A DNA stretch of 64,000 bases from Bosea sp. NBC_00550 (GCF_026020075.1 NZ_CP102773.1:124001-188000); one strand, 5' to 3'; shown: positions 8,612-17,633, counted from the first letter of the stretch. Notes: generated by a model not told the origin, from the sequence alone. Numbers and translations are program-made.

Positions 8612-9384
8612 GCTATCACAACAAGTTCGTGAAGGTCGAGGTCGATCGCGGCCTCGCCGTCGTGACGCTGGACCGACCCTCCGCCAATGCGGTGAGCCTC
8701 GAGGTCTATGACGAGTTGCGTCGGACTTTCCACCGGCTCGGCGAGGACAACGACCTGCGAGTCGCGGTGTTCACCGGCGCCGGCAAGGTCTTCTGCGGGG
8801 GCAACGACGTCAACGACTTCGTTGATCTCGATTTCGACCAGGCGACCGAGTATCTCGCCCATGTCCGCCTGACCTTCAATGCGCTGTATGATTGCGCCAT
8901 CCCCATCGTCGGCGCGATCAACGGCGCCGCCGTCGGCACCGGCATCGTGCTGGCTTCGCTCTGCGACATCCGCATCGCCTCCGAGAAGGCGAAGTTCGCG
9001 CTGCCCGAGATCGATGTCGGCGTGCTCGGCGGCTCGCGCCATGTCATGCGCCTTGCCGGGCAGGGGATGACCCGGCTCATGATGTATACGGGGCGGCGGC
9101 TCTCTGCCCAGGAAGCGCTGCAGGCGCATATCGTCGATCAGGTGGTAGCCCCTGAGGACCTGATGCCGACGGCGATGGCGTTGGCGGAGGAGATTGCCAG
9201 CAAGAGCCCGCCGGCCATCAGGCTGGCCAAGCAGGGGCTGAACCGCACTGAATTCATGACCCTCAAGGAAGGCTATGAGTTCGAATGCACGCTGACGGCC
9301 GCCGTACGGCGGACGCCCGAAGCCAAGGAAGGCGCGCTCGCCTTCCTGGAAAAGCGCGCGCCCTCTTATGCGACGCGGGGTTGA
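8608..9384 (+). CDS. Enoyl-CoA hydratase/isomerase family protein (crotonase fold), first copy
   Basis: A 258-residue crotonase-superfamily enzyme starting at the ATG that overlaps the LivF stop. The oxyanion-hole region GKVFCGGNDVNDF (59-71) and the second block with INGAAVGTG (105-112) and ALPEIDVG (131-138) fix the family. The second acid/base Glu (Glu134 in PEI) is present. The position of the first hydratase Glu (GGGCE in classical enzymes) is Val114. It may therefore be an isomerase, hydrolase or C-C lyase of CoA esters rather than a standard hydratase. Confidence 0.88.
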   Translation: MSYHNKFVKVEVDRGLAVVTLDRPSANAVSLEVYDELRRTFHRLGEDNDLRVAVFTGAGKVFCGGNDVNDFVDLDFDQATEYLAHVRLTFNALYDCAIPIVGAINGAAVGTGIVLASLCDIRIASEKAKFALPEIDVGVLGGSRHVMRLAGQGMTRLMMYTGRRLSAQEALQAHIVDQVVAPEDLMPTAMALAEEIASKSPPAIRLAKQGLNRTEFMTLKEGYEFECTLTAAVRRTPEAKEGALAFLEKRAPSYATRG

Positions 9385-9389
9385 CGCCG

Positions 9390-10097
9390 ATGTTCGAGGT
9401 CGAGTGTGAAGGCGAGGTGGCCGTCATCCGGTTCAACAACCCTCCGGTCAACGCCGTCAGCTTCGCTCATTGGCGGACCTTACCGGGGATTATCGCGGGG
9501 CTGGAGCGGGATGGCGTTGCTGCGATGGTCTTCACGGGGCTGCCGCACAAGCACTTCTGCGGCGGCAATGATTTTAGAGAGTTCGCCGCGCTGACACCCG
9601 AGGAGACGCTCGCCGGAACCGGTGCCGTCCGCGACGGCATGAAGGCGGTGCGCGAGAGCACGATCCCCGCCATCGCGGCCATTCATGGCGCGGCGATGGG
9701 GTCGGGCTTTATGCTCTCCTGTGCTTGCGACATCAGGCTAGCGACAGCAGACGCCAGGCTGGCTTTGCCCGAAGTCAAGGTTGGCGCCTTTGGCGGTTAC
9801 CGGATTGTACGAGAGGTGCTCTCGCAGGGAGAGGCGCGGCTTCTGACCTATACGGGTCAGCCCCTCTCGGGCACGCGGGCGCATCAGATCGGTCTCGTCC
9901 AGGAGCTAGCCGACACACCGGCGCGCGTTCTAGAGCGAGCCGTTGCGCTCGCGCATGAGATGGCGAAGTTACTGAAAGGCCGTCTGCGCGCAGAGATAAA
10001 GTCCTGCCTCAACCGTGAGGACGAAGAGAACCTATGGACAGCTTACGAATTTGAGCGTGATCTTGCCGCGAACGTAATGGGTACTGCAGCAGGATAG
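9390..10097 (+). CDS. Enoyl-CoA hydratase/isomerase family protein (crotonase fold), second copy
   Basis: A 235-residue crotonase-superfamily enzyme beginning 5 bases after its paralogue. Motifs: HFCGGNDFREF (55-65) for the oxyanion hole, HGAAMGSGFML (99-109) and LPEVKVG (126-132). As in the neighbour, the first catalytic Glu is replaced (Met108) while Glu128 is kept. The two proteins share the CGGND signature and probably arose by duplication, or form a heteromeric enzyme (inference). It is the last gene of the operon that begins with the TetR regulator. Confidence 0.86.
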   Translation: MFEVECEGEVAVIRFNNPPVNAVSFAHWRTLPGIIAGLERDGVAAMVFTGLPHKHFCGGNDFREFAALTPEETLAGTGAVRDGMKAVRESTIPAIAAIHGAAMGSGFMLSCACDIRLATADARLALPEVKVGAFGGYRIVREVLSQGEARLLTYTGQPLSGTRAHQIGLVQELADTPARVLERAVALAHEMAKLLKGRLRAEIKSCLNREDEENLWTAYEFERDLAANVMGTAAG

Positions 10098-10144
10098 TCG
10101 GACTGGATCGTCGTGTTCTTCGAGGCGCCAGTTCCGGACCTGAG

Positions 10145-10498
10145 ATGTCTGCCCACTACGGGACATTCGACGGTCGCCTGACTGCAGACGACCAGCGCGG
10201 CGGGTTCAAATTGCGGGCGGCTGAAAGCCGTGGCCGCCCTCGGCCTTCACTTACTGGACTGTATCGTTCCGAGCGTGAGGTCTCGACCTGGTCGGAGGAG
10301 TGGCGCCACGAGTGCGAGGTCGCGTTCCTGGCGGGGCTCACTCTGGCGCAGCGCAATCAGGCGCTCGAAGGCGAGAAGGACGGCATGCGGGGCATGAAAA
10401 GCATTCTGGGCGACGCCGCGGTCGCTCGCAAAATCCCGCATTGCCGAAGCGGCGGGGATCGGACTGGACGATGCTCCGAGATCGCGGCCGCGCCCTAG
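10145..10498 (+). CDS. Small hypothetical protein
   Basis: A 117-residue frame after the catabolic operon, with no good ribosome binding site. The middle part (TWSEEWRHECEVAFLAG, residues 48-64) resembles short Arg/Glu-rich phage or plasmid-type proteins that begin with WRxECE; the last 20 residues look random and overlap the 3' end of the opposite-strand gene. It may be a decayed gene. No function is proposed. Confidence 0.3.
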   Translation: MSAHYGTFDGRLTADDQRGGFKLRAAESRGRPRPSLTGLYRSEREVSTWSEEWRHECEVAFLAGLTLAQRNQALEGEKDGMRGMKSILGDAAVARKIPHCRSGGDRTGRCSEIAAAP

Positions 10499-11211
10499 GC
10501 GCGCTTCTTGGGTGTTTCGCCGATCGTTACCGTCAAGCTTCCGAGGCCCTCAATCGTGCCGACCAGGACATTGCCCGGTAGGACCGCGCCAACCCCGTGA
10601 GGTGTGCCGGTCATGATCAGATCGCCGGGTTCGATCGCGTAGTATTTCGACAATGTCGCAATGATTTCAGGGATGCACCAAATCATCAGCGAAAGGTCCG
10701 AATCCTGCTTCGCGTGGCCGTCGACCTCAAGCTTGATGCGACCACTCGCTGGATGCCCGACCCGCTCCACCGGATGGATTGGCCCACATGGCGCCGAATG
10801 GTCAAAGGACTTCTTCAGCTCCCAGGGGAGACTCGGTCCTGCTGGCGTGTCCCGTAGCCGCCTGCGAGTCATGTCCAGGCAGATTCCGTAGCCATAGACA
10901 TGCGAGAGCGCCGACTCCTGAGAGACGTCGTAGCCGCCTGACTTCATCGCGGCCAAAAGCTCGAGCTCGAAATGGAAGTCATCGGTCATAGGCGGGTAGG
11001 GCACGACGCCGGCATTCTGCACCACCGCATCGGCCGGCTTTTGAAAGATCAGTGGAAAATCGCGTGTCTCGTTGCCACCCATCTCGCGCACATGAGCGAC
11101 GTAATTGCGGCCGACGCAGTAGATTCGCCGAACGGGAAAGCGTGCGGATGTGCCGATGACGGGCAAGGTCGTCGCCAGCGGCGCTCGGACGGCGAACTCG
11201 TCGGTGTTCAT
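10495..11211 (-). CDS. Fumarylacetoacetate hydrolase family protein (fumarylpyruvate-hydrolase-like)
   Basis: A 238-residue enzyme of the FAH fold. The start with FPVRRIYCVGRNYVAH (25-40) and the QKPADAVV motif are typical of fumarylpyruvate hydrolases (NagK-type) of the gentisate/salicylate route. Metal ligands are visible as Glu82 and Glu84 (HFELELL) and Asp113. The ATG at 11211 gives the usual family length; an upstream in-frame extension runs through a tRNA-like fragment and is rejected. It stands opposite to the TetR operon, and a role in ring-cleavage product hydrolysis is inferred from family only. Confidence 0.85.
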   Translation of the reverse strand: MNTDEFAVRAPLATTLPVIGTSARFPVRRIYCVGRNYVAHVREMGGNETRDFPLIFQKPADAVVQNAGVVPYPPMTDDFHFELELLAAMKSGGYDVSQESALSHVYGYGICLDMTRRRLRDTPAGPSLPWELKKSFDHSAPCGPIHPVERVGHPASGRIKLEVDGHAKQDSDLSLMIWCIPEIIATLSKYYAIEPGDLIMTGTPHGVGAVLPGNVLVGTIEGLGSLTVTIGETPKKRA

Positions 11212-11301
11212 GAGGACCTGCGATATTGTCGAAAGAGATACGAGCATAGACGGCAGGTTGTGGCTGTCTATCAGGCGAATGCCGACCGGGGCCACAACCG
11301 C

Positions 11302-11341
11302 GGCGCGCCCGACTCGACGCGAACATGTGACCGTTGCCTTC
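11302..11341 (-). repeat. tRNA-Arg 3'-half fragment, copy A
   Basis: Read on the + strand, GGCGCGCCCGACtcgac is followed by GAACATGTGACC and TTGCCTT. This is the antisense of the acceptor, T-arm and variable region of an alphaproteobacterial tRNA-Arg(CCG). The T loop is mutated and the match ends before the anticodon, so no tRNA can be made. It is the first of three same-orientation copies (others at 12046 and 13293), resembling attachment-site scars of integrative elements. Confidence 0.6.
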
Positions 11342-11486
11342 CGTCCTCGCCCGTTCGAACTTTCACAACTGGTTCGGCCATCTTCAAGAGGCTGCTTGGG
11401 AACGGTCCCTACAGCCAGACGTTGTCTGCACATTGCCATGTGCCCCTCAAGTCCGAGGGATGTTGCTGCTTATAGAGGACGTCGAA

Positions 11487-11981
11487 ATGAAGACACTCCA
11501 GGAAGCTTTTGAGCACACGCTGCAGGACATTTACTGGGCTGAGAACGCCCTTCTCAAGGCGCTGCCAAAAGTCGCCAAAGCGGTAGGAAGCGCCGAGCTG
11601 AAACAGGCATTCGACGATCACATGAAAGAAACAAAAGGCCATGTGACGACACTCGAATCCGTGTTCAAGTCGTTGGGCCTGAAGGCCAGTGGCGAGAAAT
11701 GTGATGCTATGGCCGGTCTACTGAAAGAGGCGGACGGTCTTATCGAAGAGGCAGAAGGCCACGCACGCGACGTCTGTTTGATCGGCGCCGCACAAGCCGT
11801 CGAGCATTACGAGATTGCCCGCTATGGAACACTGCGCGAATGGGCGAAAGTCCTGGGGCACACCGAAGCGCACGAGCTTCTGACGTCGATCCTAGACGAG
11901 GAAAAGGCGGCAAATGCCAAACTGACGACGCTGGCGGTGACGACGGTCAACGCCTCCGGATCAACCAGCAAGAAAAAGTGA
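11487..11981 (+). CDS. Ferritin-like DUF892 protein (YciE/YciF family)
   Basis: A 164-residue, almost all-helical protein beginning MKTLQEAFEHTLQDIYWAEN, the opening typical of DUF892/YciF (PF05974). Conserved Glu and His residues of the ferritin-like four-helix bundle (YWAEN, HMKETKGH, EHYEIARYG) could bind a di-metal centre. Homologues are stress-induced in many Proteobacteria; the biochemical role is unsettled. The ATG at 11487 has AGAGGA upstream; a longer in-frame extension would pass through the tRNA-like fragment. The C terminus ends in a Lys-rich tail. Confidence 0.88.
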   Translation: MKTLQEAFEHTLQDIYWAENALLKALPKVAKAVGSAELKQAFDDHMKETKGHVTTLESVFKSLGLKASGEKCDAMAGLLKEADGLIEEAEGHARDVCLIGAAQAVEHYEIARYGTLREWAKVLGHTEAHELLTSILDEEKAANAKLTTLAVTTVNASGSTSKKK

Positions 11982-12015
11982 CGAACTGACGTTCGCCAGG
12001 GATCAAGGATAGCTC

Positions 12016-12042
12016 GGTGTGGCGGCATACCGCCGCCACACC
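12016..12042 (+). terminator. Hairpin after the DUF892 gene
   Basis: GGTGTGGCGG (12016-12025) and CCGCCACACC (12033-12042) form a perfect 10-bp stem with a 7-base loop, 34 bases after the stop codon. There is no T run, so it is either a Rho-assisted or weak terminator, or part of the repeat that follows directly (tRNA-Arg fragment B). Confidence 0.45.
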
Positions 12043-12045
12043 CTC

Positions 12046-12092
12046 GGCGCGCCCGACACGATCAGAACATGTGACCTTTGCCTGTTCGGGCA
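12046..12092 (-). repeat. tRNA-Arg 3'-half fragment, copy B
   Basis: On the + strand GGCGCGCCCGACACGAT, then GAACATGTGACCTTTGCCT, matches the antisense 3' half of tRNA-Arg(CCG) up to the anticodon stem and then diverges. The bases before it (GCCACACCCTC) also resemble those before copies A and C. It is a relic, not a gene. A protein reading of this frame (GAPDTIRTCDL...) is a well-known artefact of such tRNA remnants. Confidence 0.65.
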
Positions 12093-12166
12093 TTCGCTCC
12101 CGCGCCATCCGAAACGCATGCCGGGGTGTCTCTCTTGGAGCCGACCGACCTGCAGCCGCTTCGAAC

Positions 12167-13168
12167 TTATCGATGAAACACCTCTGGATACGCGAAGAGA
12201 CCAGGTGCACCGCCAGTGTGCCAGAAGACGATAGATTCACCGCAAGCGATGGCGCCATTCCTGACCAAGGACAGAAGGCCTGCCATGGCCTTGCCGGTAT
12301 AAACCGGGTCTAGCAGAATCCCCTCTGTGCGGGCCATTAACTCGACAGCCTCTGTCATTGCTGCGGTGGGCTGGCCGTATCCGGGACCTACCTGGGAGTC
12401 GTCGATGTCTAAGGCAGCCATGGTTTCGCGTTGACGGCCTTCGAGAGCAAAAATCTCCTGAACCAAACCGGAAACGATCGCGCGCGCTTGCTCCGCTGAG
12501 CGCGAGACGCTGATGCCATGCACGCGGCAGGGCAACCCCGCCTCCTCGACGCCGGCCAGAATGCCGGCATGCGTGCCGCCGCTCCCGGTCGGCAGAACGA
12601 TATGGTCGATGCAGCAGCCGTCATCCTTCGCTTGGGCCGCCAATTCCAGAAGCGCGTCGCGATAGGCGAGGCTCCCAAGCGCATTCGAGCCGCCGACCGG
12701 GATGAAGTAGGGCCTCCGCCCCTGCGCCGTCAGTCCGGCCATCGTCTCTGCAGCGATTGCGGAACTGTCCTCGCTCGAAGCAAGGACGCGGATCTCCGCG
12801 CCGAACAGCTTGTCTAGCAGCCAGTTCCCATTCGTTCGATAGGCGTCTCCCCGGTTCGCCACCGAGTCGCTCAAGAGCAGCAGGCAACCCAGTCCATGTC
12901 GTGCGGCCGCCGCTGCGGTCTGGCGAGCGTGGTTCGACTGGATCGCGCCCATTGTCACGAGCATATTGGCGCCGCTCTCCAATGCGTCGGCAACCAGATA
13001 TTCGAGTTTCCTCGCTTTGTTTCCGCCTCCGGCAAAGCCGGTGCAGTCATCACGCTTCATCCAGATCGCCGGGGTTCGGTCATTGCTGGTCAGAGCCTGT
13101 GACAGGCGTGGCAGCCGTTCGAACGGTGTAGGCAACGTCGCCAGCCGGACCTTGTCACGCTGATTCAT
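12167..13168 (-). CDS. D-cysteine desulfhydrase / ACC deaminase family PLP enzyme
   Basis: A 333-residue fold-type II PLP enzyme. The PLP lysine is Lys51 in GGGNKARKLEYL; AIQSNHARQTAAAAA and the phosphate-binding TGSGGTHAG loop follow. The overall pattern (RLATLPTPFERLPRLS opening, VGGSNALGSLAYRDA) is that of D-cysteine desulfhydrase (DcyD), which releases H2S, pyruvate and ammonia from D-cysteine. The close relative ACC deaminase cannot be excluded without checking the residues that separate them. The gene lies alone between tRNA-Arg fragments B and C on the opposite strand. Confidence 0.88.
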   Translation of the reverse strand: MNQRDKVRLATLPTPFERLPRLSQALTSNDRTPAIWMKRDDCTGFAGGGNKARKLEYLVADALESGANMLVTMGAIQSNHARQTAAAAARHGLGCLLLLSDSVANRGDAYRTNGNWLLDKLFGAEIRVLASSEDSSAIAAETMAGLTAQGRRPYFIPVGGSNALGSLAYRDALLELAAQAKDDGCCIDHIVLPTGSGGTHAGILAGVEEAGLPCRVHGISVSRSAEQARAIVSGLVQEIFALEGRQRETMAALDIDDSQVGPGYGQPTAAMTEAVELMARTEGILLDPVYTGKAMAGLLSLVRNGAIACGESIVFWHTGGAPGLFAYPEVFHR

Positions 13169-13292
13169 GTAAGCAGGCTCCCAGCCCTCATCCTGTCAGC
13201 GACGCTATCATACAACCGGGATGATGCTCAGGTGGTTTGCTTCTGCCTGCCGGCTGTGCGTCACCGACGCAGAAGATCCGCGCCACACTCGC

Positions 13293-13344
13293 GGCGCGCC
13301 CGACACGATTCGAACGTGTGATTATTGCCTTCGGAGGGAAAACG
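13293..13344 (-). repeat. tRNA-Arg 3'-half fragment, copy C
   Basis: This is the best-preserved copy. On the + strand GGCGCGCCCGACACGATTCG leads into AACGTGTGA and TTGCCTTCGGAGGG, the antisense of the acceptor strand, full T stem-loop and a CCG anticodon loop. The T stem pairs perfectly (ACACG/CGTGT). The 5' half of the tRNA is absent: the sequence diverges after the anticodon stem, so it is not functional. Confidence 0.7.
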
Positions 13345-13768
13345 GGAGCTGCAGGGTTCGATCGACATGAAGCTTAAGGACAGCATCCACAGATGGGTCT
13401 GCCAGACGTGGTTGCATCGGGCTACAGCCAGTGCGTTCCGCGTACCCCCTGATCATTCAGGCGATGACCAGAGCAATATCTGCAAGGCTTTGCCGGCATG
13501 CTGCAGGCAGATGGCCCGGCCGGACGTACCGGTCTCCCCGACCGCTGGTTCGACGGCCCAGGCTGTTGGCAGGCGCCGCACGGCTCGCCAACCCACACTC
13601 CGGCAGGTTGCCACGCTTGGGAGTTTCGATGCTACCTGTGATCTACCCTTCAACATGGATTATCGCATATAGAAACGTATCTTATTGATAAAAATGTGAA
13701 TATTTATGTCGTCTGCAAGTTTTCCCGATCACGCAAGGTTACTGGTGCATCTGCTTGTCGGATTGTAC
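13345..13768. other. Intergenic region, nothing recognised
   Basis: Between the tRNA-Arg fragment and the mechanosensitive channel gene I see only short open frames with random-looking composition. An AT-rich patch (13670-13720) follows. No gene or RNA is supported. Confidence 0.5.
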
Positions 13769-16018
13769 TCAGGTTGCAGGTTCTGCGGCCGGTGCCGCAG
13801 CACCCGCTCGATTGCGCATCTGTACAGAGTTAGCTGCCGCGGCCGCCGATTCGGTCCCAGACCCTAAAGTCTGCACGGCCACCATGGTATCGGCGAACTC
13901 GATCCCGACCTCGGCAAACTTGGCGACCATCTTCTTGACCGCCATGCGCTGCACGTAGCTCGGCTGGATCGGACGTACGGTGAACTTGAAGCGCACCAGC
14001 ATCGCGTTGTCGAGAATGTCCGCCACGCCCTGCATGCGCAGCGGCGCGAGGAACTCGTCCTTGAGCTCCGGGTCCTGCTGCATTTCGTCGCCGATCTTCT
14101 TCACTGTCTTTCGCAACTTTTCGAGATCGGTGTCGCGCTTGAAGCGGAGATTGAATTTCACCGTGGCCCAGTCCCGGCTGAAGTTGGTGATCTGACCGAG
14201 TTGCCCGAAAGGAATGGTGTGAACCTGTCCGTTCTGATGGCGCAGCCGGATCGAACGGAGCGTAAAGCCCTCTACCGAGCCCTTGGCCTTGCCACAGTCG
14301 ATATATTCGCCGATGCGGAACGCATCATCGCTCAGATAGAAGACACCCGAGACGATATCGCGCACGAGCGCCTGGCTGCCGAACGAAATCGCGAGCCCGA
14401 AGACCGATGCCGCAGCTAGAAGCGGCCCAATGTTCACACCCAGCGCCGACAGCACGATGAGCAAAGCCAGTACGCTGATGCTGATGGCTAGGACGATGCG
14501 CAGAAGTGGGAGTAAGGTCGCGAGGCGTGATCCGCCGCCGATAGCTTCATCGTGACCAGCGGCGGCGATGGCGGCTGCCGCGGGGTCATTGCGACGAGTG
14601 AAGAAATCGGTGAGTTCCCATGCGACAAAGGCGAGGAACAAGGTCACCGCCGTTGCGAACGACGAACGGGTCAGTGCCAGCCAGCCCTTAGCGTCGACCA
14701 GCGCAAAGACTTCCACGATCCAGCTCTGCGCCACAAGCGCGATGATACCGATCAGGATGGCAACACGTACACAACGCACCACGACATCCGAGAATCGGCG
14801 GGACTGCGATAGCGGGAGTGAGACAGCGTCTTCTACCGACGGCGCCGGGACAGCAACACTTGGTCGAGTGAGGTAGCGGCTGAGAGTCTGCAACAAGACC
14901 AGCGCAATTAATGCATTAAGCGTCAGAAGCACTGCATTTGGGACGGTGTAACGCACCATGACGGCGCCAAAGATCTGGGTGAGGCCCATGATGACGAAGA
15001 GCGGCAGCGTCAGATACAGCCAATGGATACCGAGGCGGCGTCCTAAGCTCCGTGCTCCTTGGTCATGAGACAAATTCGCGAACCAGCGCGCCATCGGAAC
15101 GCGCGACGCCACGGCGGCCCAGGTGGCGAGTGTCACGGTGGTTATTGAAACAACGATCTGGCCAGCCGCCACCACCTCGGGCGGGGCACTCGTCGCAATC
15201 AGCATGCGGATCACGATCCGCAGCGCGACGATCAGCAGGATGACCAGCGAAATTCGAAGATAGACAACGCTCGCGCCGGCATCGTCCATGCTGGCGAGCC
15301 GCGCCCCGGGCAGCGCGGGGCGCAGCAAGGCGCGAAATGCCAGCATATAGAAGCGCCACGCAAAGATGCCGGCGAGAATGGCGGCGGCGAGCTTGTCCTG
15401 GCCGCTTGCTCGTGAAAACCAGATGCCGATCGCGCCATAACTGACCAACCAGACGGCGGCCAATCCCAGCAGATCAATTGCGAGAATGCCCAGGAGCGGC
15501 CCTGCCACTGTCAACCCGGGCGTCGCTGCGGCCCTCATGCTCAGGCGACGTTGAACATTGCCGAAAAGGCTACCGACAAGCCGCTCCGCGCCCAGCGCCG
15601 CAAGGATCGAGAGCAGCAGTATCGAGACGAAGGCAAGAAGTCCCCGACCGCCGCCCGCTTCCACGACGAGTGCCGGAAGCCCCATGAGCCGCCGTCCAAG
15701 CTCGGGTAAGGCCTCGACCGCCCGGCTGCTGCGGCCGACAAATGCACTGACCTCGGACTCGACGCTACCGTCTGCCGCATCAGGGATTGTTTCAGGCGGG
15801 GTTGCAGCGACCTTGCCCGCAGGAAGGGCCTTCAATTTCACGACGACGGCCTGGCTTATCGCCTCGACCAGGGCGTCATACTGTTCCTTGCTGATGCCAG
15901 CAGGCGGGCTTGGGGTTTGCGCAGTGGCCAGCGGCGTGAAAATGGCGAAGGCCAAAAGGAAAAGTAAGCCACGCAAAAGCGCGATCAATTGATGAGGCGC
16001 AGGCAGGAGCAGTCGCAT
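13769..16018 (-). CDS. Large MscS-family mechanosensitive ion channel
   Basis: A 749-residue inner-membrane protein, far longer than E. coli MscS (286), of the MscM/YbdG/BspA-like class. A signal peptide (1-33) precedes a periplasmic helical segment with a KEQYDALVEAI motif, then about ten membrane spans. The MscS core lies near residues 540-720: the pore helix (GPLLAAASVFGLAISFGSQ) and the beta domain (SDDAFRIGEYIDCGKAKGSV; VHTIPFGQLGQITNFSRDW). It probably releases solutes on osmotic downshift. The Ala-rich C-terminal tail is probably unstructured. No operon partner is apparent. Confidence 0.92.
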   Translation of the reverse strand: MRLLLPAPHQLIALLRGLLFLLAFAIFTPLATAQTPSPPAGISKEQYDALVEAISQAVVVKLKALPAGKVAATPPETIPDAADGSVESEVSAFVGRSSRAVEALPELGRRLMGLPALVVEAGGGRGLLAFVSILLLSILAALGAERLVGSLFGNVQRRLSMRAAATPGLTVAGPLLGILAIDLLGLAAVWLVSYGAIGIWFSRASGQDKLAAAILAGIFAWRFYMLAFRALLRPALPGARLASMDDAGASVVYLRISLVILLIVALRIVIRMLIATSAPPEVVAAGQIVVSITTVTLATWAAVASRVPMARWFANLSHDQGARSLGRRLGIHWLYLTLPLFVIMGLTQIFGAVMVRYTVPNAVLLTLNALIALVLLQTLSRYLTRPSVAVPAPSVEDAVSLPLSQSRRFSDVVVRCVRVAILIGIIALVAQSWIVEVFALVDAKGWLALTRSSFATAVTLFLAFVAWELTDFFTRRNDPAAAAIAAAGHDEAIGGGSRLATLLPLLRIVLAISISVLALLIVLSALGVNIGPLLAAASVFGLAISFGSQALVRDIVSGVFYLSDDAFRIGEYIDCGKAKGSVEGFTLRSIRLRHQNGQVHTIPFGQLGQITNFSRDWATVKFNLRFKRDTDLEKLRKTVKKIGDEMQQDPELKDEFLAPLRMQGVADILDNAMLVRFKFTVRPIQPSYVQRMAVKKMVAKFAEVGIEFADTMVAVQTLGSGTESAAAAANSVQMRNRAGAAAPAAEPAT

Positions 16019-16429
16019 TCGTGTTCAGCCAAATCTCAGGAAGATCGCTCATCAACGTCTCGATTGACGCTAGCACAGACTACAGGCACGAAGCAGCCCC
16101 GCACCACACTTGGCCTGGCTGGGCTTCCGTAAGATTGGTCCGCCTCATCCTCTTACCCCATCATGGGGCGGCCATCGCGCCGACACCGGAGAGAAGCGCG
16201 AGCCCCGTGCGGCGACCTCACACCGAATTGACCCCCGAGCAGAACTGACCGCAGCTGAACGCGATCCGCACTGCCGTCGTCCCCGCTGGTACAACCGGCG
16301 GTCGATCGGTGCTGCCTCTTGACTTAAGCCGCGATAGAGAAGCGGACGTTCCGAGTGTCGAAGGAGGGTGGACCACTGACCGCTGGCCAGCTTTCCGTAT
16401 GCCGCGATCGCCCCGAAGTCGGAAATTGA
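16019..16429. other. Intergenic region, nothing recognised
   Basis: The stretch between the MscS gene start and the decayed IS110 element holds only short frames without family resemblance. It probably includes the outer flank of the IS110 relic and the upstream region of the channel gene. Confidence 0.4.
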
Positions 16430-17633
16430 GCCCCCGCATGAAGAGGCATTCTGACCCCGCGAGGCAGCCGACGGCTACGATGGCGCGCCGCATGCCGCGG
16501 CGCTGCGCAACCCGAGTGCCCCATGCTTTGAGCCAGGACCAGTGCCGGCTCTGCGTAAGCAGCGTCTGGGCGGCCTCGTACAGCATCGTCCGGAGCATGG
16601 TGTCGCCGGACTTGGAGATGTCGCCATCATAGTCGATCTCGCCGGACTGGTGGCGTCGAGGTGTCAGACCAACGTGCGCGCCGACCGCCCTCGAGTGAAC
16701 AAAGCGCTGCGGCTGATCGACCGTCGCCCGATAGGTGAGAGCCACGACCGCCCCGACGCGGGCGCTCTTGCCGCCGTCGAGCGGCAGAGGCTGCGGACAT
16801 TACGATCTCGTCTCACCACCGTCTCCGTGAGGACCTCTCCCTGCCGTGGCAGAACCCGTCGCTGCTCCTGTGCCGGTCGGGGTCAGGCCGCCTGAACGGT
16901 GGCTGCCGGGTCGCGACCCCAGCGGAAGTCGGAGCCGTCGACCCACATGCGATCACCGCCAGTCGCCTGGCGCCAGGCGCGGTCATCAGCCGCCGGCACA
17001 CGGGATCCTGGCGAGCCAGTTCGAGCAGCATTTTGTGCAACCGCGTGAACTCCTGGCGCAGGACGCGCCGGACGGTGAGCAGCGGCTCCACGATCGCCGA
17101 CAGACTGGACATGCCCCCCACCAGGTCGCGACGCGAGCCTCGAACCCAGCCGTGCCGACCACGCCGACCTTGAGGCCGAAGTTGCGCAGCGTGCCGCGCA
17201 GGTCGAACCCGATATCGAGCATCTTGCGCTGCAGGAGCTTCCGGCTGGTCAGCAGCATCCGCTTCTCCTGGCTCGCCAGCGTCTTGACGTGGACAGGTTT
17301 GAACAGGCCGACGCGCATCATCTGCGCGATACCGCGAGCGTCGTGACGGTCCGACTTGTTGACCTGTTGCGCGTTCAGAAGCGAGTTCATGTGCCGCGTC
17401 TCGACGCAGATCACCGGCAAGCCTGCTTCCGCCAAGCCAATTACCAGCCACTGCGAGAGCGGACCGGCCTCAATCCCGATCCGTCCATAGTCGCCGCTGA
17501 TGGACTTGAGCAGCCCGACGAGATCGTCCGGCTCGGTCGCAACCTTCTGCTCGAACACAACCTTGCCGGCTTCGTCGACGACGCACACCGCCGTCTCCTG
17601 CACCGACACGTCCAGACCTACGAAATGCGCCAT
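16430..17633 (-). pseudogene. IS110-family transposase, multiply frameshifted relic
   Basis: The reading begins at ATG 17633 with MAHFVGLDVSVQETAVCV, the N-terminal DEDD (RuvC-like) domain of IS110 transposases, and runs through NKSDRHDARGIAQMMRVG. The middle part (VEPLLTVRRVLRQEFTRL, then DPVCRRLMTAPG) is in a second frame. The C-terminal transposase_20 part (FVHSRAVGAHVGLTPRRHQS, YDGDISKSGDTMLRTM) is in a third frame near 16520-16745. The original protein would be about 340 residues. At least two frameshifts and a damaged C terminus make it inactive. Confidence 0.85.

Noticed and set aside
12019..12234. Short protein containing GAPDTIRTCDLC
   Set aside because: This peptide is the well-known artefact of translating the antisense of a tRNA-Arg 3' half; the locus is tRNA fragment B.
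13325..13672. 115-residue + strand frame after tRNA fragment C
   Set aside because: Starts inside the tRNA-like repeat and has random composition with many Pro, Arg and Thr.
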